A stretch of 64,000 nucleotides of DNA from Candidatus Dadabacteria bacterium (GTDB lineage Bacteria > Desulfobacterota_D > UBA1144 > Nemesobacterales > Nemesobacteraceae), in assembly GCA_951812945.1 (NCBI GenBank), contig CATOTB010000001.1, forward strand, positions 552,198-616,197. The letters are read 5' to 3'. Both the position numbers and the translations under genes were made by a program. Positions within the stretch are counted from its first letter, which is position 1. Each line of letters opens with the position of its first letter. The notes under the pieces were generated by a model. That model had not been told where the DNA came from, did no database searches, and worked only from the letters and a program-made list of their open reading frames with translations. Shown one piece after another: positions 28,005-36,134 of the stretch.

Positions 28005-28154
28005 TCAATCCGATTTGCTTTCCTCCGCCGACATTATCGAACTCGAGATATTGGTACGATAACTGTCCGAAAATCCTTTCTGAAACCGGGAATTACTAGC
28101 GATGTCAACACGTTGCCGCAAAACAGAAACGGCCTCCTGTTTTGTTGTTGCCAT
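28005..28154 (-). CDS. Possible small ORF ahead of the methyltransferase
   Basis: A 49-codon frame starts at ATG 28154 with GGAGA just upstream and ends 4 nt before the methyltransferase gene. The sequence is hydrophilic and unlike any control (C) protein HTH that I know. It may be a leader or chance ORF. Confidence 0.25.
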   Translation of the reverse strand: MATTKQEAVSVLRQRVDIASNSRFQKGFSDSYRTNISSSIMSAEESKSD

Positions 28155-28416
28155 GCTCTCCGGCTGCAGTTTTAAGCAAGATACTGGTGTTTTTCTCCAG
28201 AGATGACACACCCCGTTCTTGACGCATAACTCCTAAAACATATTACCATGCTTTGAGAGAAGTGTATCGGAAAATACGAGGTTGGTGTTTCTCTATCAGA
28301 ATCAATTCCGCCTACGGTCTCCTGATAAACAGGGTCTTAAGTGAAGGGATTTCCCGTTGGAACCGGTAACTGAAGACATGATACTGCTGAGGGCTTTTCA
28401 GGTGGCCCTCATTTCT
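28155..28416. other. Gap between restriction island and SDR gene
   Basis: No gene is visible here. GAGGGC (about 28389) can pair with GCCCTC (about 28405) followed by ATTTCTTT, a weak hairpin near the end of the SDR gene. Nothing else is supported. Confidence 0.35.
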
Positions 28417-29229
28417 TTACGGAATCCCAAGCGGGTCGGGATAAACCAGTCTGTATCCGAGCGTTTCTTTAAGCTTTTCATTTGAGACTATCTTGTACTC
28501 CGGGGGATTTTCCGTTTCGAAAAGCGGCGGTGGGATTCCGTGTTTTCGGGCTTCGCGCGAGTAATATTCCCTTCTTGTGGGATGTTCGTCGCAGGTGGCG
28601 TTGAGGGTGGTGTTTCTTACGTCAAGATCTATTATGCTTCTGACGATTCCTATGCAGTCATCGCGGTGTATGAGGTTAAGAGGGCAGTCGGGGTTTAGTA
28701 CGAGTTTTTTTCTTCTTATCGATTTTATGGGTGCTCTGTCGTAGCCTATGAGTCCCGAAAAGCGTATCACGGTCGTATCGGTTTCAGGGTGTTCCATGAG
28801 AAGCTTCTCCACGCGCAGAAGGGCCTTTCCCGACTGCTTGTCCGGGCGGAGGGAGTCCTCTTCTTTTACGACCCCGTTTGTGTTCGGATAAACGGAGGTC
28901 GAACTGGCGAAGATGACCATTTTCCTCCGGGGATCCGGTATCGCCTCGATGAGATTTTCGATCTGTTTTTCATGGTAGGTTTCGATATCGTTCCTTCGCT
29001 CTGGGGGGAAGTTTATGAAAAGAACGTCCGAGGAGAAAAATTTATCAGTGTTCTCGCCGTTTACCTCTGGAGAGATTTCTATCAGGTAAGGCTCTATACC
29101 CTTTTCCAAAAGAGAGGGGAGCTTCTCTGGGTTCCTCGCGGATCCTCTGACCGAAAAACCGGCTTCCTTTAGGGAGATCGCAAGTGGCTCTCCGAGCCAG
29201 CCGCAGCCCAGGATGCTCACGGTCCTCAC
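28417..29229 (-). CDS. NAD(P)-binding SDR/epimerase-like protein
   Basis: This 270-residue protein has an N-terminal Rossmann loop (LGCGWLGEPLA, about 7-17) and extended-SDR-type layout: INFPPERR, IFASSTSVYP, DKQSGKALLRVE and later NLIHRDDC. It is close in look to YeeZ-type proteins, which have no well-set reaction. The usual YxxxK is not clear, so catalysis is uncertain. The GTG start overlaps the DUF1289 stop as GTGA, making it third in purC-DUF1289-SDR. Confidence 0.75.
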   Translation of the reverse strand: MRTVSILGCGWLGEPLAISLKEAGFSVRGSARNPEKLPSLLEKGIEPYLIEISPEVNGENTDKFFSSDVLFINFPPERRNDIETYHEKQIENLIEAIPDPRRKMVIFASSTSVYPNTNGVVKEEDSLRPDKQSGKALLRVEKLLMEHPETDTTVIRFSGLIGYDRAPIKSIRRKKLVLNPDCPLNLIHRDDCIGIVRSIIDLDVRNTTLNATCDEHPTRREYYSREARKHGIPPPLFETENPPEYKIVSNEKLKETLGYRLVYPDPLGIP

Positions 29230-29402
29230 TGGTCTCCCTCCGCCTCCCTCCGCGTTATTTCACGCAGAACTTCCGTCCTCTGCTCCTCTGAGTACTCTTC
29301 CCAGTTCGCTATCTCGTCGCTTGTGCGAAGACACCCGACGCAGAGTTCGGTGTCCTCGTCCATTATGCATATGCCGTTGCATGGAGAAGAGATTTTTTTC
29401 AA
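29226..29402 (-). CDS. DUF1289-family small Cys protein
   Basis: This 58-residue gene is easy to miss because of its size and TTG start. It encodes SPCNGICIMDEDTELCVGC, then a W-containing EIANWEEYSEEQ stretch, which is the DUF1289 (YdhL-like) pattern: four cysteines likely to bind metal or an iron-sulfur cluster. GGAGG sits about 9 nt before the TTG at 29402. It lies 4 nt after the purC stop and overlaps the SDR start by 4 nt, so it is inside one operon. Function of the family is not known. Confidence 0.8.
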   Translation of the reverse strand: MKKISSPCNGICIMDEDTELCVGCLRTSDEIANWEEYSEEQRTEVLREITRREAEGDQ

Positions 29403-29406
29403 AGCC

Positions 29407-30297
29407 CTATCCTCCGCGGAAAAGCCTGAGCATCTCGAGGTACTTTTCGCTTGTTTTCTTGACTATGTCGGGCGGAAGCTCGGGAGCCGGAGGATTCCTG
29501 TCCCAGCCCGCCTGCTTCAGGTAGTCCCTTACGAACTGCTTGTCAAAACTTGCCTGCGGCCCGCCCGGGGCGTAGCGATCCCGGGGCCAGAATCTTGACG
29601 AATCCGGCGTCAGGGCTTCGTCTATGAGGATGAGTTCTCCTGAGTCCCGGTCTATACCGAACTCGAATTTCGTATCAGCTATTATCACTCCTTTTTCCTC
29701 GGCTATACCGGCGGCGGCCGTGTAAATCTCGATGCTTGCGTCTCTTACCCTGCGCGCTAGCTCCCCGCCTATCATTTCGCGCACTCTCCCAAACGTTATG
29801 TTCTCATCGTGGGTTCCCTGTTCGGCCTTCGTCGACGGGGTAAAAACGGGTTCTGGGAGCTTCTGGGACTCAACGAGGCCTTCTCCGAGGGGTATGGCGC
29901 ACACGGAACCGGTTTCTCTGTATTCTTCCCACCCCGAGCCGCTTATATAACCTCTCACGACGCACTCCACGGGAAGCGGGTCGGTTTTTTTAACGAGCAT
30001 GGAGCGGCCGGAGAGTGCTTCGGCGTGCTCTGCGAAGGGTTCGGGGAAATCCCCGGGGTCCGTTGAGATCATGTGGTTCGGGATGATATGCTCTGTTTTT
30101 CGAAACCAGAACTCGGAGATGCGGTTCAGCACCTCGCCCTTTGCGGGTATTCCGTTTGGGAGTATCACGTCAAAGGCCGAGATACGGTCGGTGGCTATCA
30201 TCAGGATACGCTCGCCGAGGTCGTAGATATCCCTTACCTTTCCCTTTCTGGGTTCTGTGAATCCGATGAAATCCGTGCTGAGTATGGTTTTGTGAAT
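29407..30297 (-). CDS. purC: SAICAR synthase, probable AUU start
   Basis: PurC joins CAIR and aspartate in purine synthesis. The clear body includes [38 protein letters not shown] and [13 protein letters not shown], of the longer (yeast ADE1-like) type. The first ATG (30201) would drop the conserved N-terminus, yet the frame upstream of it encodes just that: [20 protein letters not shown]. No ATG, GTG or TTG lies in frame above; ATT at 30297-30295 gives a full length of 296 residues with (I)HKTILST. Either AUU is used or there is a start-site sequence error. The gene is followed by DUF1289 and SDR genes. Confidence 0.9.
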   Translation of the reverse strand: MHKTILSTDFIGFTEPRKGKVRDIYDLGERILMIATDRISAFDVILPNGIPAKGEVLNRISEFWFRKTEHIIPNHMISTDPGDFPEPFAEHAEALSGRSMLVKKTDPLPVECVVRGYISGSGWEEYRETGSVCAIPLGEGLVESQKLPEPVFTPSTKAEQGTHDENITFGRVREMIGGELARRVRDASIEIYTAAAGIAEEKGVIIADTKFEFGIDRDSGELILIDEALTPDSSRFWPRDRYAPGGPQASFDKQFVRDYLKQAGWDRNPPAPELPPDIVKKTSEKYLEMLRLFRGG

Positions 30298-30423
30298 GGT
30301 TACGCCACTTGATGCCCGTTTTTTGCGGGACGTTTTGACTGAATGGTGAAATTACCCGAAACCGCCACCATTCTCAAGCGCGGCACGGTCTTGCGCGCAC
30401 CCTCGTCGTCCTTGACAATACGC

Positions 30424-30429
30424 TATAAT
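30424..30429 (+). promoter_or_regulatory. -10 box for tRNA-Val and thrS
   Basis: A perfect TATAAT at 30424-30429 lies 22 nt before the tRNA. No clear -35 is at 16-18 nt; a TTGACA at 30412 is only 6 nt away and too close to serve as one. Confidence 0.5.
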
Positions 30430-30451
30430 TAAAAGACAATACCAAGTTTTT

Positions 30452-30526
30452 GAGCACGTAGCTCAGGGGCAGAGCACTTGCTTGACGTGCAAGGGGTCGC
30501 AGGTTCAATTCCTGCCGTGCTCACCA
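30452..30526 (+). tRNA. tRNA-Val (anticodon GAC)
   Basis: The 75-nt gene has acceptor GAGCACG pairing with CGTGCTC and an encoded ACCA end. The anticodon stem CTTGC/GCAAG holds loop TTGACGT with anticodon GAC (valine). The T-loop GGTTCAATTCC is typical. thrS starts 13 nt downstream, so tRNA and synthetase share a transcript and must be separated by processing. Confidence 0.93.
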
Positions 30527-30539
30527 TGTATTCCGAGGG

Positions 30540-32474
30540 ATGAATCGGTTGGATATAGAGGTAAACATAGACGGGAAACAGGGCAGGTTTTCTTCGGGAA
30601 CCACCGTGGGGGACGTGCTCGCGGAACTTGACGGAGACAAGCGTACCGTAGGTGCTCTGATGGACGGCCAGGTCGTTGATTTCTGGCACCGTATTGAAGG
30701 CGACTGCGACCTCCTGCCCGTAAGAAGCAATACCGAAGCCTCCCTCGGGCTCCTCAGGCATACGACAGCCCATGTTCTCGCCGAAGCCGTCCAATCTCTT
30801 TTTCCCGAGGCGCGTGTCACCATAGGTCCCGTAATAGAAAACGGGTTTTACTACGATTTTGATTTCGAAAGGGGTTTCACTCCCGAGGACCTTGAAAACA
30901 TTGAATCCAGGATGCTCGAGGTAATAAAGAAGAACCGGCCTCTTGTAAGGAAATCGGTCTCCAGGGAGGAGGCCGTAGCTACTTTCTCCGGCATAAAGGA
31001 GAACTACAAGGTGGAGATAATAAACGATCTTCCCGAAGGGGATGAGATAACCATATACGATCAGACGGACTGGTATGATCTCTGCAGGGGTCCCCATCTT
31101 CCCTCAACGGGCCTTATAAAGGCCTTTAAGCTCACAAGTTCCGCGGGGGCCTACTGGAGGGGCAACGAGAACAATCCGATGCTCCAGAGAATTTACGGAA
31201 CGGCCTTCTGGGACAAAAAGGACCTGCGCAAGCATCTGCGCGACCTCGAAGAGGCGAAAAAACGGGACCACCGCAAGCTTGGCAGGGAGCTTGATCTTTT
31301 CAGCGTGAATGAAGAGATAGGACCCGGTCTCATTCTCTGGCACCCCAGAGGAGCGAAGGTAAGAAGCGTGATAGAGGATTTCTGGAAGCGGGAGCACATC
31401 TCCCGGGGCTACGAAGTGCTTTACACCCCGCATATGGCCAAGCTTGATCTCTGGCGCACGAGCGGTCACGTGGACTTTTACTCGCAGAACATGTTCTCGT
31501 GCATGGAAGTTGAGAATTCCGACTACCAGGTGAAGCCCATGAACTGCCCCTTTCACATACTGGTATACAAAACAAAGACAAGAAGCTACAGGGACCTGCC
31601 GATCAGGTGGGCAGAGATAGGGACCGTGTACAGGTATGAGCGTTCAGGGGTTCTCCACGGTCTTCTGAGAGTAAGGGGCTTTTCCCAGGACGACGCCCAC
31701 ATATTCTGCCGGCCCGACCAGATACGCGATGAGGTGTCCGGGGTGCTTCGCCTCACTCTGGATTTTCTTAAGACTTTTGGCTTTGATAATTACGAGATTT
31801 TTCTTTCGACGCGCCCGGAGAAATTCGTTGGAAGCGAGGAGAACTGGGAGAGGTCGATAGAGGCAATAGAGCAGGCCCTCTCAGACGTTGGTCTTCCCTA
31901 CGGAGTAGACACCGGCGGGGGAGCGTTTTACGGTCCCAAGATAGACCTCAAGATAAAGGACGTGATAGGCAGGGCTTGGCAATGCTCAACTATTCAAGTA
32001 GATTTCAACCTGCCCGAGCGGTTTGACATGGAGTTTGTGGGTGATGATAACGCGAGACATACCCCGATAATGATACACAGGGCCATATTCGGTTCCATTG
32101 AGCGATTCTTCGGAATCCTGATAGAACATTACGGGGGAGCGTTTCCGCTCTGGCTAAGCCCCGAGCAGGTAAGGGTGGCGTCCGTGGGACAGGGCCAGGC
32201 CGAGTACTGCGAGGAAGTCTGCTCCGAGCTTCGGAGCCGGGGAATCAGGGTCGGCAGCGATTTGCGAAACGAGAAGCTAGGATATAAGGTTAGGGAAGCG
32301 CAGGTAATGAAAATTCCCTATCTGCTGGTTGTAGGAGACAAGGAGGTCGAAACGGGAACGGTTGCTCCCAGGAAATACGGTGGAGATGCCATGGCGGCAT
32401 TGCCGGTAGAGGATTTTATCGAAATCGTCGCGGCGCAGAACGATCCCTACAGTTGGACGGAGGTAACAGTATAG
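30540..32474 (+). CDS. thrS: Threonyl-tRNA synthetase
   Basis: This 644-residue class II enzyme charges tRNA-Thr. Domains in order: TGS (about 1-62), the editing domain with HTTAHVLAEA (HxxxH), the catalytic core (KPMNCPFH, RYERSGVLHGLLRVRGFSQDDAH, PTPIMIHRAIFGSIERF-like) and a C-terminal anticodon-binding domain. A five-codon ORF starts in the tRNA CCA tail (ATG at 30526) and its stop overlaps the thrS ATG, probably by chance. The stop TAG overlaps the infC ATA start. The gene order thrS-infC-rpmI-rplT is conserved in many bacteria. Confidence 0.97.
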   Translation: MNRLDIEVNIDGKQGRFSSGTTVGDVLAELDGDKRTVGALMDGQVVDFWHRIEGDCDLLPVRSNTEASLGLLRHTTAHVLAEAVQSLFPEARVTIGPVIENGFYYDFDFERGFTPEDLENIESRMLEVIKKNRPLVRKSVSREEAVATFSGIKENYKVEIINDLPEGDEITIYDQTDWYDLCRGPHLPSTGLIKAFKLTSSAGAYWRGNENNPMLQRIYGTAFWDKKDLRKHLRDLEEAKKRDHRKLGRELDLFSVNEEIGPGLILWHPRGAKVRSVIEDFWKREHISRGYEVLYTPHMAKLDLWRTSGHVDFYSQNMFSCMEVENSDYQVKPMNCPFHILVYKTKTRSYRDLPIRWAEIGTVYRYERSGVLHGLLRVRGFSQDDAHIFCRPDQIRDEVSGVLRLTLDFLKTFGFDNYEIFLSTRPEKFVGSEENWERSIEAIEQALSDVGLPYGVDTGGGAFYGPKIDLKIKDVIGRAWQCSTIQVDFNLPERFDMEFVGDDNARHTPIMIHRAIFGSIERFFGILIEHYGGAFPLWLSPEQVRVASVGQGQAEYCEEVCSELRSRGIRVGSDLRNEKLGYKVREAQVMKIPYLLVVGDKEVETGTVAPRKYGGDAMAALPVEDFIEIVAAQNDPYSWTEVTV

Positions 32475-33013
32475 CTAGGAGAAGAAGTAATAATTTCAGG
32501 TCCCGCGTTCCGGAGACCCGCATTAACAAGCGAATCAACGCAAAGGAAGTCAGGCTCATAGACGTTGAGGGGGAACAGCTCGGAGTTGTAAGCATTGACG
32601 ATGCCCTGCGGACTGCCGAGGAAAAGGAAGTCGATCTGGTTGAGATTGCGTCAAATGCCACCCCGCCCGTATGCAAGTTGATGGATTACGGGAAATTCAA
32701 GTATGAACTTAAAAAGCAGAAAAGCGCAAAAAAACAGAAAGACCAGACGGTAAAGGAGATAAAGTTTCGTCCCAACATAGGGGATCACGACCTTGAAGTC
32801 AAAGTGAACCGAATGAGAGGCTTTCTTGAAGCGGGTCACAAAACCAGGATAAGGATATTTTTCAGGGGCAGGGAAATAGTTCACTCAGACCTCGGTCGCA
32901 AACTCGCCCAGAATGTCTGCGAAGAATTGTCCGATGTCTCCTCCGTGGACATGGAGCCCAAAATAGAGGGTAAGAACCTGATAATGATTCTTACGCCGGT
33001 AAAAAAACAGTGA
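32471..33013 (+). CDS. infC: Translation initiation factor IF-3, AUA start
   Basis: IF-3 binds the 30S subunit and checks the start codon and initiator tRNA. The 180-residue product has NKRINAKEVRLID, DLVEIASNATPPVCKLMDYGKFKYE, KEIKFRPNIGDHDLEVK and FRGREIVH blocks. The start is ATA at 32471 with GGAGGT 6 nt upstream, overlapping the thrS TAG stop. infC is known in E. coli for an AUU start that lets IF-3 repress itself by discriminating against rare starts. Here AUA would serve the same way. An in-frame ATG at 32453 lies in thrS and lacks a ribosome site. Confidence 0.93.
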   Translation: MARRRSNNFRSRVPETRINKRINAKEVRLIDVEGEQLGVVSIDDALRTAEEKEVDLVEIASNATPPVCKLMDYGKFKYELKKQKSAKKQKDQTVKEIKFRPNIGDHDLEVKVNRMRGFLEAGHKTRIRIFFRGREIVHSDLGRKLAQNVCEELSDVSSVDMEPKIEGKNLIMILTPVKKQ

Positions 33014-33025
33014 GGGATTTGCAAG

Positions 33026-33223
33026 ATGCCTAAGATGAAAACGAACCGCAGCGCGGCCAAGAGGTTTTCCGCTACGGGAAGCGGGAAAATAAGAAGAAAC
33101 AAGGGCGGTAAAAGCCATATAAACGTAAAGAAGAGCTCAAAAAGGATGCGGAGGCTGCTGGAGCCGGATTTCATGGAAGGTTCCGCGGCCAAGAAGATCA
33201 AAACCTACGTTCCTTACCTGTGA
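33026..33223 (+). CDS. rpmI: 50S ribosomal protein L35
   Basis: This 65-residue basic protein has the L35 pattern [24 protein letters not shown] and a GKSHI-like segment. It is part of the large subunit. It sits between infC and rplT with short gaps, as in most bacteria. A GxxGAGG-like ribosome site is present (TGAGGG 9 nt upstream). Confidence 0.97.
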   Translation: MPKMKTNRSAAKRFSATGSGKIRRNKGGKSHINVKKSSKRMRRLLEPDFMEGSAAKKIKTYVPYL

Positions 33224-33246
33224 GCTGATACAGACGGAGAATACTG

Positions 33247-33600
33247 ATGCGCATAAAAAGAGGAGTTACTTCCAGAAAGCGGAAAAAAAGAGTTCTTAAG
33301 CTTGCCAAGGGGTACTGGGGGAGAAGAAAAAACAATTTCAGAAGGGCAAAGGAAACAATACTAAGGGCGCTTGCCTATTCCTACAGGGACCGGCGCCGCA
33401 GAAAAAGAGATTTCAGGGCACTTTGGATCATGAGGATAAACGCCGGGGTGAGGCCTTTTGGGCTTTCCTACAGCAGGTTTATCGACGCGCTGAAAAAATC
33501 GGACATTGAGCTTGACCGAAAAAGCCTCTCCGAACTCGCCATAAGAAACCCCGAGAGTTTCAAGGCCGTGGTGGAGTTCGCTACTTCTAAGAAGGGATAG
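33247..33600 (+). CDS. rplT: 50S ribosomal protein L20
   Basis: This 117-residue protein has [44 protein letters not shown] and [18 protein letters not shown]. It binds 23S rRNA early in assembly and in E. coli represses its own operon by binding the mRNA. It is the last gene of the operon and is followed by a terminator; pheS and pheT do not follow here. Confidence 0.97.
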   Translation: MRIKRGVTSRKRKKRVLKLAKGYWGRRKNNFRRAKETILRALAYSYRDRRRRKRDFRALWIMRINAGVRPFGLSYSRFIDALKKSDIELDRKSLSELAIRNPESFKAVVEFATSKKG

Positions 33601-33611
33601 ACATCTTCCCC

Positions 33612-33635
33612 GACCGAAGCTCCGGTCTTATTTTC
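33612..33635 (+). terminator. Terminator after rplT
   Basis: GACCG (33612-33616) pairs with CGGTC (33623-33627), followed by TTATTTT. This ends the thrS-infC-rpmI-rplT transcript just before the convergent gene. Confidence 0.6.
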
Positions 33636-33637
33636 CG

Positions 33638-34315
33638 CTAAATTGGGTTTATCCCGGGATCGTGCGGATCATGCTCAAGCGGGCAGCCTTCGCAGCGGGG
33701 GGTCTTTGCGCAGTGAAGTTTTCCAGTTTTGACTATTAGCGCGTGGTATTCTCCGAAAATTTCCGCATCGGCCGGAAGGTTTTGTACAAAGAGTTCCTGT
33801 ATCTTTGCGTAACTCGCGTCCTCGGGGATCAGACGATGGCGCCTCAGGATCCTTCGCGAGTAGTTATCGACCACGAACACGGGTTTCCCGAGCGCGTAGA
33901 GCAGTATCGAATCGGCTGTTTCTTCACCGATTCCGTTTACCGAAAGCAGCTTCTCCCTGAGCTTGTCCGTATCCTCCGCGAGCATGTTCTCCATTGTTCC
34001 TCCGTAACCGTCGAACAGAAAATCAATAAAACTCTTAAGCCTTTTGGCTTTTAGGTTGTGATATCCGCAGGGGCGGATCAGGACAGCGAGTCGCTCAGGG
34101 GGCATCGACCTCAGTTTTTCCGCCGAGAGCATGGAATTCTCCCTGAGTGCCGCTATGGCTTTTTCCACGTTTCTCCAGGAGGTGTTCTGGGTGAGTATTG
34201 CTCCTGCGGCGCACTCGAGCCTTGTCTCGGCGGGCCACCAGTTTTGCGGCCCGTATCTTTCGTAAAGAACGGAATAAAAATTCCGTATTCTTCTGGACTC
34301 ACTCATATTGGTCAA
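33638..34315 (-). CDS. Endonuclease III-like DNA glycosylase, variant active site
   Basis: This 225-residue HhH-GPD protein starts with a QNTSWRNVEKAI block (TQNT W is typical of MagIII and Nth-related glycosylases). The hairpin reads VNGIGEETADSIL, with Glu where endonuclease III has its lyase lysine, while the catalytic Asp is kept in VFVVDNYSRR. So it is probably a monofunctional base glycosylase, for alkylated or otherwise damaged bases, rather than an AP-lyase. The C-terminal iron-sulfur loop shows only three cysteines (HCAKTPRCEGC), so the cluster may be lost or altered. It overlaps the NCS2 permease stop as ATGA. A normal endonuclease III is encoded at 57.4 kb. Confidence 0.82.
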   Translation of the reverse strand: MTNMSESRRIRNFYSVLYERYGPQNWWPAETRLECAAGAILTQNTSWRNVEKAIAALRENSMLSAEKLRSMPPERLAVLIRPCGYHNLKAKRLKSFIDFLFDGYGGTMENMLAEDTDKLREKLLSVNGIGEETADSILLYALGKPVFVVDNYSRRILRRHRLIPEDASYAKIQELFVQNLPADAEIFGEYHALIVKTGKLHCAKTPRCEGCPLEHDPHDPGINPI

Positions 34316-35970
34316 CGTGCCGCGTTCCCACCGCTATTGCGGTTAACGTGGGAGACAATTATGAAAAAGACGGCCGTAAGCGCATATCCCGCGGCCCACC
34401 TGGCTCCCGTAGCAAAGCCCAGAGAATAAAGGTTCCCTTCAACCGAAATCTCCCCGGCGTGTATAAAGCCGAAAAACGCCATCACGGCTCCCGCTCCCAT
34501 CCACGCTGCCGCCTGGGTGAGCCTGCGTTCAACGAGGCACACGGCTGTTGCGGCCCAGACCACCGACGAAAGCATGAACCCCTGGGAAAGCGCTACCAGT
34601 CCGGGCAACTGAAGGCCGGAGGAGACAAACACGTTTAGATTCTCAAACGCGCGGTGGGCCACCGAACCGTCCGAAATCGCCGCTCCCACCGCTCCTACTG
34701 TCTGGGAAACCACTATCGTTCCCCACGCCGCAAGAGACGGCACTAGTCCCAGAGCTACGGCGGGAGCATGGGATCGGGGAGTGGTCTGGAATGCCTGGGA
34801 TGTCATTACGAGACCTATCCATATCAGTATTACTCCGGCGGCCTCAATCGGCACCAGGGCTACTGCCAGAGAGCTCAAACCGACAAGTGACACCACGACG
34901 TAGAAAACACCGTTCATCATCGAGTAGCCTCCTTTAGCTCCCATTTCCTTCCATCCGGGATGGCCTATGTATATGGTTGTGGGAAAACACGATCCGAAAA
35001 GAGATGCGGCTATGGATCCCGCTCCGTTAACCGCAAGGCACGGTCCCGTGGGATAGGAGTCTCCGGCGGCCTCGGCGGACTCTATGTTCTGAAGAGACCC
35101 GAGAATGTTGTAAATTCCCATTGGAAGTACGACTGGAATCAGTATCGAGCGCACCATGGGATCCGAGAGCCCCGCCACGAGGTCGCCCACAACGGGAACG
35201 GGCAGGTAAAAGCCCACATCGCCGAGCGCTTCGCCCACAGCGGGTCCCGACACTGATGTTTCCCCTTCGAATCCCGCCGCGAAGAGAAGCCATGCTGCGG
35301 ACATTCCGAGGACAAGCGCCAGACCCACCCCGGGTATTCCGAGCGGGAGATTTGTCCTTGAGAGCAGGGTGAACAGCAGTACTCCCAGAGGGAGCAGGGC
35401 GACCAGAGGATAGGCAAAGCATCTAGCGGCAAAGTCCATGCATAGAAACACCACGGCTATTCCGGCAAGGGAGGTGAGCAGCGCGGCGCGAGGAGTTGCT
35501 TTTCTTATCCTCTCGGCCACTAGGGATCCCGCAAGTTCAATGATTCCGGAGAGAAAGCACGCTGCGACCCCGACGCGCCAAGCCACAAGCGCAGCTTCCT
35601 GCGGGGAGGCCCCTTGGCTCTGTGCCACGAGCTTCGCGGGAATCATTACCAGGAAGATAAAGGCGAACACGGAGATCGTGTTGACTCCGTAGGGAAGCGC
35701 GGTCACGTCTTTTCTCCCTGTAGCTGCTGAGAGGCGCTGTGCTAGCCAGGCGTAGTAGAGATTGCCGATAATAAGCGATATTGCCACGGCTGGGAGAACG
35801 GATGAAATGATAAATTCTCTTTGTAGTCCTACAAGACCGGTGAGTAGCACTACGATCAGAAGGTACTGGACGAGGTTGTCTACCATAAGACCGAAGAAAC
35901 CCTCGGTGTCGGAGAAGGAAAAAAGAGGCTGGGCACCAGCGGGGGAAAAGAGATTTCTCAGGTTTTTCAT
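34312..35970 (-). CDS. NCS2-family purine/xanthine-type permease
   Basis: This is an integral membrane transporter of 552 residues with about 12-14 hydrophobic segments. Family features are the early YAWLAQRLSAATGRKDVTALPYGVN-type block (ALPYGVNT) and the later NLGSLQNIESAEAAGD-like block (QNIESAEAAGD), the substrate-site Glu region of the AzgA/NCS2 proteins. Such permeases bring in purine bases or related compounds with protons. A Tsx-like nucleoside channel lies just upstream on the same strand, so nucleoside or base uptake is a fair joint role. The exact substrate is unknown. Confidence 0.85.
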   Translation of the reverse strand: MKNLRNLFSPAGAQPLFSFSDTEGFFGLMVDNLVQYLLIVVLLTGLVGLQREFIISSVLPAVAISLIIGNLYYAWLAQRLSAATGRKDVTALPYGVNTISVFAFIFLVMIPAKLVAQSQGASPQEAALVAWRVGVAACFLSGIIELAGSLVAERIRKATPRAALLTSLAGIAVVFLCMDFAARCFAYPLVALLPLGVLLFTLLSRTNLPLGIPGVGLALVLGMSAAWLLFAAGFEGETSVSGPAVGEALGDVGFYLPVPVVGDLVAGLSDPMVRSILIPVVLPMGIYNILGSLQNIESAEAAGDSYPTGPCLAVNGAGSIAASLFGSCFPTTIYIGHPGWKEMGAKGGYSMMNGVFYVVVSLVGLSSLAVALVPIEAAGVILIWIGLVMTSQAFQTTPRSHAPAVALGLVPSLAAWGTIVVSQTVGAVGAAISDGSVAHRAFENLNVFVSSGLQLPGLVALSQGFMLSSVVWAATAVCLVERRLTQAAAWMGAGAVMAFFGFIHAGEISVEGNLYSLGFATGARWAAGYALTAVFFIIVSHVNRNSGGNAAR

Positions 35971-36134
35971 GTCTTATCCTAGGGTCTTGCAAAACTGGAA
36001 AACCTAACGGAGGATCTGCGGCCAACTATCGATTATAATGAAAAAGGCACCGCAGGCAAAGCCCCGCGCGCCTGATTTCCGCGGATGTGTCCGCAGCCGG
36101 CGATCTTCCTGCTGCACTTAGCAATGGATATCAG

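Noticed and set aside
30412-30429. TTGACA followed by TATAAT before tRNA-Val
   Set aside because: The two boxes are only 6 nt apart, too close for a sigma70 promoter; only the TATAAT is kept as a -10.
30526-30543. Five-codon ORF between tRNA-Val and thrS as an attenuator
   Set aside because: It begins in the tRNA CCA end, has no ribosome site and no Thr codons, so coincidence is more likely.
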